A stretch of DNA of 5,189 nt from Comamonadaceae bacterium (GTDB lineage: Bacteria > Pseudomonadota > Gammaproteobacteria > Burkholderiales > Burkholderiaceae_C): contig CANBRV010000173.1 in assembly GCA_947372005.1 (NCBI GenBank), positions 1-5,189 of the forward strand, given 5' to 3'. Numbering within the stretch: the first letter of the stretch is position 1; each line of letters opens with the position of its first letter. The notes under the pieces were generated by a model. The model worked only from the letters and a program-made list of their open reading frames with translations. It ran no database searches and was not told the DNA's origin. Position numbers and translations under genes: made by a program. Shown one piece after another: positions 1 through 5,189 of the stretch.

Positions 1-590
1 TCCATTTTCATGCCGCCTTGATCGGGATTAACCTCTGCGCCTAGATTGGCTGCAAACGTCCAATGGTTGTGGCTTGCACGCGTTCCGCTATCGCTGTCTG
101 GCGGATCTACTTGAACAGTACTGGCCAATCGCCAAACGCTCCACAGCCTCAGCAGTCCCAGCGGATAACGCGTTTCGCAAATCAAGCGAGGCAAAGATTG
201 CGAGCCCAGCCGCGTGAGTCTTAGACGCAAACGTTGATCTTCGCCTCCCATGTGAATCAACACATCCATCTCTTCGCCCAGCTTGCCGCGCAGCTCTTGC
301 GCCGTGGATAGCGTGAGCCGCTTGCGCGTCAGTTCGCGATACGCCAAGAACAGCCCCACCACGCCCGCGCCCATCAGCAAAAAGATGAGCACATAACCCA
401 GACTCAATTGGTAATTGATGGTGGCCAGCATCAGCACCGCCACTGTCACCAGCATCATCCAACCTGCACGAGTAGGTAGCGCATAGATATTGTTTGCCGT
501 GAGCACGTGCGTATCACTGGCTCGGCGGCGGTTCATCCATTTAGCCCACCACTTTGATTGGCGATTGTCCCAGCGTAGATTCAAGTGCAT
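1..590 (-). CDS. DUF58 domain-containing membrane protein, N-terminal part (cut by window edge)
   Basis: The gene starts at the ATG at 590-588 and is open for 196 codons to the window edge, so its C-terminus is missing. The translation has a basic N-terminus, then the pattern TANNIYALPTRAGW (residues 31-44), two adjacent membrane segments (about 44-58 and 64-83) joined by INYQLSLGY, and later RYPLGLLRLWSVW (141-153). The 'NY..SLGY' hairpin and the 'YPLGL.R.W' motif are hallmarks of bacterial DUF58 proteins. The vWA-like part carrying the DUF58 domain itself would lie mostly beyond the edge. It sits 21 bases downstream of a MoxR ATPase, the usual partner, so the two are probably one operon. 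The start has only a weak GGG as Shine-Dalgarno, but no earlier in-frame start exists after the MoxR stop, so the start is well constrained. The family role is poorly known; members are proposed to work with MoxR in assembling or maturing envelope proteins. Confidence 0.88.
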   Translation of the reverse strand, partial: MHLNLRWDNRQSKWWAKWMNRRRASDTHVLTANNIYALPTRAGWMMLVTVAVLMLATINYQLSLGYVLIFLLMGAGVVGLFLAYRELTRKRLTLSTAQELRGKLGEEMDVLIHMGGEDQRLRLRLTRLGSQSLPRLICETRYPLGLLRLWSVWRLASTVQVDPPDSDSGTRASHNHWTFAANLGAEVNPDQGGMKM

Positions 591-611
591 GAAGCGCCCA
601 AACTCATAGCG

Positions 612-1526
612 TCAAAGCGGGATACTAGCCAGCATGGCGGCGAGTTGCTGCGCTGTGGCTCGGGTAGCGTTTGGCAAGTCGGCAAGCCTGTGTGCCATCA
701 CCGATTCGGCCACCGTTTTGACATCATCAGGACTGACAAAGTCACGACTAGAGAGGTACGCGAAGGCCTTGGCCGCGCGGAGTAAATTAATAGCAGCACG
801 TGGACTGATACCCTGCACAAACCATTGCCCAGCACGGCTTGCGGCGACGATACGCTGCACATAGTCGAGCAGCGCGTCGCTAGCGTGCACACGCATGGCG
901 GCTTGCTGCGCTTCAGCCAATTGCATTGCCGACATCACGGCAGGCATAGCTTCAATGGCCTTACGCGAGTCGAGTCCTGCCAGCAATTGGCGCTCGGATG
1001 CGCTATCGGGATAACCCAGCGAAAGGCGCATTAAAAAGCGATCAAGTTGCGACTCGGGCAGTGCATTCGTGCCCGCTTGATCGCGCGGGTTTTGTGTTGC
1101 CAGTACAAAAAATGGTGCGGGCAAAGCGCGGGTTTGGCCTTCAGCAGTTACTTGTTTTTCTTCCATCGCCTCTAACAGTGCACTTTGTGTTTTAGGGCTG
1201 GCACGGTTAATTTCGTCCGCCAGCAGCACCTGCGTAAACAATGGCCCCGCGTGGTAAATCCACTCCTCGCGGGCACGGTCGTAAATCGACACACCCGTCA
1301 AATCGGAAGGCATTAAATCGGCGGTGAACTGCACACGGTTAAACGAGAGTCCAAGGCTTTTGGCGAGTGCGTGCGCCAGCGTGGTTTTGCCAACCCCTGG
1401 CACGTCTTCTATCAACAAATGCCCATTGGCCAGCAAGCACGTGACGGCGAGACGGATTTGCGGCTCTTTGCCTACAATGACGGAGCTGATTTGATTCAAT
1501 AAATTTTGCAATAGGGAGACGGACAT
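612..1526 (-). CDS. MoxR-family AAA+ ATPase
   Basis: This is a 304-residue protein, close to the usual MoxR length. Visible ATPase motifs are Walker A EDVPGVGKTT (residues 40-49), Walker B VLLADEINRA (100-109), sensor 1 LATQNP (142-147), the LPESQLDRF arginine-finger region (156-164) and sensor 2 GISPRA (239-244). These match the MoxR branch of AAA+ proteins, which are cytoplasmic ATPases thought to act as chaperones that insert cofactors or remodel partner complexes, usually with DUF58 or vWA proteins. A DUF58 gene follows directly downstream, which supports the assignment. The ATG at 1526-1524 gives the expected short lead into the IVGKE motif that begins the family's conserved region. Its Shine-Dalgarno is poor (only an AAAAGAA stretch upstream). 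Its start codon overlaps that of the divergent SRPBCC gene, so its promoter must lie inside that gene. The real substrate or partner complex cannot be deduced here. Confidence 0.95.
   Translation of the reverse strand: MSVSLLQNLLNQISSVIVGKEPQIRLAVTCLLANGHLLIEDVPGVGKTTLAHALAKSLGLSFNRVQFTADLMPSDLTGVSIYDRAREEWIYHAGPLFTQVLLADEINRASPKTQSALLEAMEEKQVTAEGQTRALPAPFFVLATQNPRDQAGTNALPESQLDRFLMRLSLGYPDSASERQLLAGLDSRKAIEAMPAVMSAMQLAEAQQAAMRVHASDALLDYVQRIVAASRAGQWFVQGISPRAAINLLRAAKAFAYLSSRDFVSPDDVKTVAESVMAHRLADLPNATRATAQQLAAMLASIPL
1513..1518 (+). promoter_or_regulatory. Ribosome binding site of the SRPBCC/GyrI gene
   Basis: AGGGAG lies 6 bases before the ATG at 1525 and is the best Shine-Dalgarno match at any start in the window. 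It fixes the plus-strand start at 1525, even though this places the start codon on top of the opposing MoxR start. The site itself lies within codons 3-5 of the MoxR gene on the other strand. Confidence 0.7.
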
Positions 1527-1527
1527 G
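1524..1527. other. Head-to-head overlap of two start codons (CATG)
   Basis: The palindromic tetramer CATG supplies the ATG of the MoxR gene on the minus strand (1526-1524) and the ATG of the SRPBCC gene on the plus strand (1525-1527). The two genes therefore have no intergenic region at all. Unless transcripts are leaderless, each 5' leader is antisense to the first codons of the opposing gene. Confidence 0.8.
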
Positions 1528-2508
1528 TGGTGGATTCTTTTATGTGTATTGGCGGTCGTTTTGGTTTATTTGCTCAGCTTGCCAGCAGCTTATACGGTGA
1601 CGCGCTCTATTGTGATTGCAAAACCCATGCCCGAGGTATTTGCCTATGTGCGCGATTTTTCTAATTGGACCGCGTGGAGCCCGTGGGCGTTGCATGAACC
1701 TGGCCACACCGTCACGATTAACAATCCTAACGAACTAGGCGGCACTTATGCTTGGGATGGTCGCATGATTGGTGCTGGACAAATGCAGCACACGGGCATC
1801 ACGCCAGGCGAGCGGTTAGACATTTTGCTCACGTTTTTGCGTCCATTTAAAAACACGGCCAAAGTGACCTGGACATTCAAAGCAACGGATGGCGGCACAG
1901 AAATCACATGGGATATGCAGTCGCAAATGCCGCTACCCATGCGCCCCATGCAAGGCTTTATTGCCAAGATGATTGGCAACGATTTCTCTCTAGGCCTTGC
2001 GCTTTTGCGTGGCAAGCTTGACCCTGCCAGCGAGCACCCCAGCATTACCTTTGATGGCGTGGTGGAACGCAGCGCACAAACCTATGTGACGGAGCACTTC
2101 GAGGGCACGCTAGTCAATATGCGCGGCGTGATGAAGCAAGCCTATCCGCGCCTGTGGCAAAGCTTGTCCAAAGACACCGAGCGCTGGGAGAAAAAACCCG
2201 CGATTGCCGCGTACCATAAAGTCAAATTTATGAAGGCCACCACCATCATGGATATGGGCTTTGCGGTGACACACTTAAAGGCTGGCGAGGCAGGCATTAC
2301 CTTACCTGCGGGCAAATACTTTCAAATGACCCTACGCGGCAGTTACGATTTTTTGCCAAGCAGTTGGAACACCATTTATGGACAAGTCAAAATGCAAAAA
2401 CTCAAAATCGACAAGCGCCGCCCTGCCCTTGAGGTCTATCAAATCAATCCGATGGAAGCGTCCCATAGCAACGAGTGGGTGACCCTGCTTTGCGTCCCAA
2501 TTAAATAA
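1525..2508 (+). CDS. Membrane-anchored SRPBCC (START-like) protein fused to a GyrI-like effector-binding domain
   Basis: This 327-residue protein begins with a hydrophobic segment (residues 2-20) with no basic residues before it and R27/K33 just after it. By the positive-inside rule this suggests an uncleaved anchor with the rest in the cytoplasm. Residues about 26-165 look like a SRPBCC/polyketide-cyclase-like fold: the opening TRSIVIAKP, then VFAYVRDFSNWTAWSPW (38-54), Gly-rich turns and a TWTF/GTEITWDM strand pair (115-131). Residues about 170-327 resemble the GyrI/AraC effector-binding domain, with a Gly-Ser-Tyr then Trp-Asn-Thr-Ile-Tyr helix (270-285), the family's glutamate in ALEVYQ (301-306) and a closing WVTLLCVPIK strand (318-327). 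Both folds bind small hydrophobic or cationic ligands, so sensing or carrying a ligand is a reasonable inference, but none is known. The start is fixed by AGGGAG 6 bases upstream. A deacetylase gene follows after 16 bases and is probably cotranscribed. Confidence 0.85.
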   Translation: MWWILLCVLAVVLVYLLSLPAAYTVTRSIVIAKPMPEVFAYVRDFSNWTAWSPWALHEPGHTVTINNPNELGGTYAWDGRMIGAGQMQHTGITPGERLDILLTFLRPFKNTAKVTWTFKATDGGTEITWDMQSQMPLPMRPMQGFIAKMIGNDFSLGLALLRGKLDPASEHPSITFDGVVERSAQTYVTEHFEGTLVNMRGVMKQAYPRLWQSLSKDTERWEKKPAIAAYHKVKFMKATTIMDMGFAVTHLKAGEAGITLPAGKYFQMTLRGSYDFLPSSWNTIYGQVKMQKLKIDKRRPALEVYQINPMEASHSNEWVTLLCVPIK

Positions 2509-2524
2509 TCAAAACCCAATAAAC

Positions 2525-3511
2525 ATGCACGAAAAATTTCCAATGAACAATACCGCTTTTTATACTCACCCCGATTCGCTACGCCACGAAATGGGACGTG
2601 GTCATCCCGAGTGCCCCGAACGCATCAAAGCCATTGAAGCCAAGATGGATTCAAGCGGCCTCAACGCCCATGTCATGCGCCGCACCGCGCCAGAAGCCAC
2701 GCTCGATCAACTGCTACTTGCACACACCGCCAGCCATGTACAAGAAACGCACCAAGCGGCGATGGATTTGGTGGAGCAGTTCGAGCAGAACGGTCTGCGC
2801 TATCTCCCGCTAGACCCCGACACCACGCTCAATCCGTATAGCTGGGGGGCCACGACTGGTGCGGCTGGCGCTGTGATTGCGGCAACGGATGCCGTCATGA
2901 AGGGCAGTGCTGCGGGGGGGTGCGACAACGCCTTTTGCGCGGTGCGCCCACCAGGCCATCACGCCACGCGCAGCAGATCGATGGGCTTTTGTTTCTTTAA
3001 CCAAGTCGCAATTGGCGTGAAATACGTGATGGAACATTACGGCCTCACGCGCGTGGCGGTCGTGGACTTTGATGTGCATCACGGCAATGGTACAGAAGAC
3101 ATCCTGAGCAATGACGAACGCGTGATGATGTGCGGCATCTTTCAGCATCCGTTTTATCCGCACAGCGGCACAGGCATGGTCGCAGCCAATATGCACAACA
3201 TCCCGATTGCGGCGCGGACTAAAGGCTCAGACATTTGCCAAGCGATCCGCGAGGGCTGGCTGCCAGAGCTAGACGCCTTCAAACCAGAAATCATTTTTAT
3301 CAGCGCAGGTTTTGATGCGCACAAAGACGACGACCTCGGGCAACTCGGCATGACGGAGGCCGACTATGTGTGGATTACCAAAGAGCTAATGAAGATTGCG
3401 AATAAGCATTGCAAAGGACGCATTGTGTCGAGCCTTGAGGGCGGCTACAACCTCAATGCGCTGGCGAATAGTGTCGCGGCGCATGTCGAAGCCTTAGCTG
3501 GTATGGCTTAG
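2525..3511 (+). CDS. Zinc-dependent deacetylase, histone deacetylase / acetylpolyamine amidohydrolase superfamily
   Basis: This protein of 328 residues is predicted to remove acetyl groups from an amide, probably on a small acetylated amine or on protein lysines, in the cytoplasm (no signal peptide is seen). The full catalytic set is present: the His-His pair in RPPGHHA (H145, H146), zinc ligands D183 and H185 in DFDVHHGNGT and D264 in SAGFDAHKDD, and the transition-state tyrosine Y308 in LEGGYN. The N-terminal GRGHPECPER (24-33) is also typical. Neither possible start, the ATG at 2525 or the ATG at 2543, has a good Shine-Dalgarno. The outer one is given as the extent, but family proteins usually begin just before the AFYTHP strand, which favours 2543. 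The gene lies 16 bases after the SRPBCC/GyrI gene, so an operon is likely. It contains runs of six and seven G but the frame is intact. Substrate cannot be decided from sequence alone. Confidence 0.93.
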   Translation: MHEKFPMNNTAFYTHPDSLRHEMGRGHPECPERIKAIEAKMDSSGLNAHVMRRTAPEATLDQLLLAHTASHVQETHQAAMDLVEQFEQNGLRYLPLDPDTTLNPYSWGATTGAAGAVIAATDAVMKGSAAGGCDNAFCAVRPPGHHATRSRSMGFCFFNQVAIGVKYVMEHYGLTRVAVVDFDVHHGNGTEDILSNDERVMMCGIFQHPFYPHSGTGMVAANMHNIPIAARTKGSDICQAIREGWLPELDAFKPEIIFISAGFDAHKDDDLGQLGMTEADYVWITKELMKIANKHCKGRIVSSLEGGYNLNALANSVAAHVEALAGMA

Positions 3512-3519
3512 CCAGTTTT
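3496..3519 (+). terminator. Possible weak hairpin terminator over the convergent stop codons
   Basis: On the plus strand, AGCTGG (3496-3501) can pair with CCAGTT (3512-3517, including one G-U pair), or alternatively TGGC-TTA-GCCA (3504-3514) can form a small hairpin. A TTTT run follows at 3516-3519. The stems are short and the T run is minimal, so this is at best a weak rho-independent terminator for the deacetylase transcript. It covers the last codons of both genes. No T run follows it in the minus direction, so it offers nothing for otnK. Confidence 0.2.
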
Positions 3520-4821
3520 AAGCTGCTCAAACGCCTCGTTAAAAAAATCAACCGAGCCAAAATTACCTGACTTCAGCGCAACGTGCAACTCGCCTACATT
3601 CGTAATTGCGTGCGTCCAAGGTACGCCTGGCGAGATCTGCGGGCCGATGCGTAGTTGCTTGACGCCCAGCGCCTGCACACAAGCGCCCGATGTTTCACCG
3701 CCTGCCACGACTAGCTGACGCACGCCTAGGTCAACCAAACCTTTGGCAATCGCTGACAACGCGTGCTCGATGAGTTCACCCGATTTTTCGACGCCCAGTT
3801 TGGCTTGCACGGCTTTGACTTGCTCGGGCGTTGAGGTGGCATAAACCAATAGCGGCTTTGATATCGATTTAGCAAACTGCTCTTTTGCCCACGCCAGTGC
3901 CTGCTCGGTCACATCTGCGCCTGCTATCAATTGCTGCGGATCGACGTGGAAAGAGCTACCACCTTGCGCCATAAATTTGGCAACCTGCGCGTTGGTCGCA
4001 ACCGAGCAACTGCCCGACACAATGGCTTGCAAGCCTTGCGGGGCGGGCAGTTTAGAGGCTTTTGCAATATCTTCTGCAGTCGCATGGATGCCAAAATTTT
4101 GTGGCAAGCCAATCGCGATGCCAGAGCCTGCGGTGATAAGCGGCATGTTCTTCCAAGCTTTCCCAGCTTCGACGAGTTCAGCATTGCTGGTCGCATCGAC
4201 GATGGCCATGCTGATACCGCTGGCTTGCAACTCGGCGATGCGAGCCGTAATGACCGCGCTTCCTGCTGCTACGGTTTTGTAATCAATCAAACCCACTTTT
4301 CGCTGGGTCTGGGCTTGCAGTACGCGCACCAAGTTGGAGTCCAACATCGGCGTGAGCGGATGATTCCGCATGCCCGATTCGTGCAGCAGCTCATCCCCCA
4401 CGAATAAATAGCCTTTGAAAATGGTACGCCCGTTGTCGGGGAAGGCAGGACAAGCAATGGTGAAGTTGGTTTGTAGCGCATCCATCAAGGCATCTGTGAC
4501 GGGACCAATATTGCCTGCATCCGTGCTATCGAAGGTCGAACAGTATTTGAAATAGATTTGCAAAGATTCGTTGCTTTGGCCCTGCGATTGAAGCCATGCA
4601 AGAGCCTGTAACGATTGAGCTACAGCATCACTAGCTGGAATGGTGCGAGATTTCAGCGCCACCACAACGGCATCCACATCAGCCCAAGCATCAAAATTAG
4701 TAGACTCTGTCGGTACGCCAATGGTTTGCACCACACGCATGCCACCGCGCACCAAGTTGTTGGCTAAGTCGGTCGCGCCTGTAAAGTCGTCAGCAATGCA
4801 GCCGAGTAAAACTCTAGACAT
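3508..4821 (-). CDS. otnK: Four-carbon acid sugar kinase, 3-oxo-tetronate 4-kinase (former DUF1537 family)
   Basis: This cytoplasmic kinase of 437 residues is expected to phosphorylate a 3-oxo-tetronate with ATP to the 4-phosphate, a step in threonate/erythronate-type sugar-acid breakdown. The N-terminal sugar-binding domain (about 4-235) begins with the signature IADDFTGATDLANN (9-22) and contains YFKYCSTFDSTDAGNIG (90-106). The C-terminal nucleotide-binding domain (about 260-425) shows SGSCSVATNAQ (269-279), AGGETSGA (373-380) and a Gly-Pro-Gln-Ile-Ser-Pro-Gly stretch (393-399), followed by SGNFG (418-422). The ATG at 4821 is preferred over a GTG at 4848. It starts just before the conserved core, and the longer form would overlap the upstream permease gene. 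The start lies 2 bases after the permease stop (TAAAGATG), with little Shine-Dalgarno, so translational coupling is likely. otnK is the last gene of its unit, and its TAA overlaps the TAG of the deacetylase gene. The exact stereoisomer used is not readable. Confidence 0.92.
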   Translation of the reverse strand: MSRVLLGCIADDFTGATDLANNLVRGGMRVVQTIGVPTESTNFDAWADVDAVVVALKSRTIPASDAVAQSLQALAWLQSQGQSNESLQIYFKYCSTFDSTDAGNIGPVTDALMDALQTNFTIACPAFPDNGRTIFKGYLFVGDELLHESGMRNHPLTPMLDSNLVRVLQAQTQRKVGLIDYKTVAAGSAVITARIAELQASGISMAIVDATSNAELVEAGKAWKNMPLITAGSGIAIGLPQNFGIHATAEDIAKASKLPAPQGLQAIVSGSCSVATNAQVAKFMAQGGSSFHVDPQQLIAGADVTEQALAWAKEQFAKSISKPLLVYATSTPEQVKAVQAKLGVEKSGELIEHALSAIAKGLVDLGVRQLVVAGGETSGACVQALGVKQLRIGPQISPGVPWTHAITNVGELHVALKSGNFGSVDFFNEAFEQLKTG

Positions 4822-4823
4822 CT

Positions 4824-5189
4824 TTATTTCATCAAACTCGGCAACCACAAACTAATTTGCGGAAACGCAATGAGGATAGCCAATACACCAATCATGATGG
4901 CAACAAACGGCCAGCAACCTTTAAAAATGTTACCAAGGCCAACGTTAGGTAGTAATGAATTGATAACAAATAGGTTCATCCCCACGGGCGGTGAGATAAG
5001 TCCAATTTGCACAATCATGACAATCAGCACGCCAAACCACACAGGGTCAAAACCCAGCGCTTGTACGATGGGGAAAAACAGTGGAATAGTGAGCAAGACC
5101 ATTGTCAGCTCTTCCATTACCGTGCCTAGCACGATGTAGATCAGCATCATCGCAACAATGATCATGGTGGGCGAGAGACCAAGGTGCGT
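4824..5189 (-). CDS. TRAP transporter large permease subunit (DctM family), C-terminal end only
   Basis: Only the last 121 residues are in the window; the start lies beyond the right edge. The fragment is strongly hydrophobic. It holds the TRAP large-subunit patterns LIYIVLGTVMEELTMVLLTIP (residues 16-36; LG..ME core), FFPIVQALGFDPVWFGVLIV (38-57) and IGLISPPVGMNLFVI (62-76), and ends with a last membrane helix at about 93-112. TRAP systems are sodium-driven importers of organic acids that use a periplasmic binding protein; the large subunit forms the transport path in the inner membrane. The genes for the small permease and binding protein would be expected outside the window. The kinase otnK follows after 2 bases, which points to a four-carbon sugar acid as the transported solute, an inference from context only. 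The internal ATG at 5165 is not a real start, since the conserved frame continues upstream to the edge. Confidence 0.93.
   Translation of the reverse strand, partial: THLGLSPTMIIVAMMLIYIVLGTVMEELTMVLLTIPLFFPIVQALGFDPVWFGVLIVMIVQIGLISPPVGMNLFVINSLLPNVGLGNIFKGCWPFVAIMIGVLAILIAFPQISLWLPSLMK

Noticed and set aside
88..462. Open frame of 124 codons on the minus strand inside the DUF58 region
   Set aside because: It lies in a different frame from the clearly recognisable DUF58 translation and has low-complexity Ala/Gly/Arg-rich composition with no family features.
581..607. Eight-codon mini-ORF (ATG at 607) overlapping the DUF58 start as a possible leader peptide
   Set aside because: It has no Shine-Dalgarno and no regulatory codon pattern; very short frames like this are common by chance.
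1473..1478. TACAAT as a -10 promoter element for the SRPBCC/GyrI gene
   Set aside because: It matches five of six consensus bases and lies about 47 bases before the start, but no recognisable -35 element sits 16-18 bases upstream and it is within MoxR coding sequence.
1491..1499. TTGATTCAA as an operator-like inverted repeat near the divergent starts
   Set aside because: The arms are only four bases and do not extend, and the bases encode conserved-length N-terminal MoxR residues.
1589..1594. TATAAG on the minus strand as a -10 element for the MoxR gene
   Set aside because: The nearest TTGCAA is about 21 bases upstream, too far for a normal promoter, and the bases encode part of the SRPBCC protein.
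2810..3196. Open frame of 128 codons on the minus strand opposite the deacetylase gene
   Set aside because: It is His/Ala-rich in a way explained by the complementary codons of the deacetylase active-site region, and has no recognisable family.
3931..4407. Open frame of 158 codons on the plus strand opposite otnK
   Set aside because: It is fully contained in a strongly conserved gene on the other strand, has no recognisable domain and no Shine-Dalgarno.
5004..5009. Glutamine before the IGLISPPVG motif of the TRAP permease, where many relatives have glutamate, as a functional change
   Set aside because: The position varies among family members as far as I can recall, and no structure-based role can be argued from the fragment alone.

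Overview
This window looks like ordinary chromosome from a proteobacterium, most likely a betaproteobacterium of the Burkholderiales type. That is inferred from the gene families, the moderate GC content and the very tight packing; no rRNA, tRNA or other taxonomic marker is present to confirm it. Almost every base is coding. The longest gap between genes is about 20 bases, and no RNA gene, mobile element, CRISPR array or long repeat was found.

Left part, minus strand (1-1526): a MoxR-family AAA+ ATPase (612-1526) is followed after 21 bases by a DUF58 membrane protein (590 to 1) that runs off the left edge. This is the classic MoxR/DUF58 pair. It is thought to act in chaperone-like maturation of envelope or metal-dependent complexes, but its target cannot be read here.

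Middle, plus strand (1525-3511): a divergent two-gene unit encodes a membrane-anchored protein with a SRPBCC (START-like) domain fused to a GyrI-like effector-binding domain. Sixteen bases later comes a zinc-dependent deacetylase of the histone deacetylase/acetylpolyamine amidohydrolase superfamily. The start codons of the MoxR gene and the SRPBCC gene overlap head to head within a single CATG.

Right part, minus strand (3508-5189): the C-terminal end of a TRAP transporter large permease (DctM family, running off the right edge) is followed 2 bases later by otnK, a four-carbon acid-sugar kinase of the former DUF1537 family. Together they suggest uptake and phosphorylation of a four-carbon sugar acid (threonate/erythronate type, as the 3-oxo acid). 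otnK is the last gene of that unit and its stop codon overlaps the stop codon of the convergent deacetylase gene.

I do not see a convincing undescribed system. The points most worth a second look are the head-to-head start-codon overlap, the SRPBCC-GyrI fusion protein paired with a deacetylase, and the TRAP-otnK catabolic unit whose substrate is undetermined.
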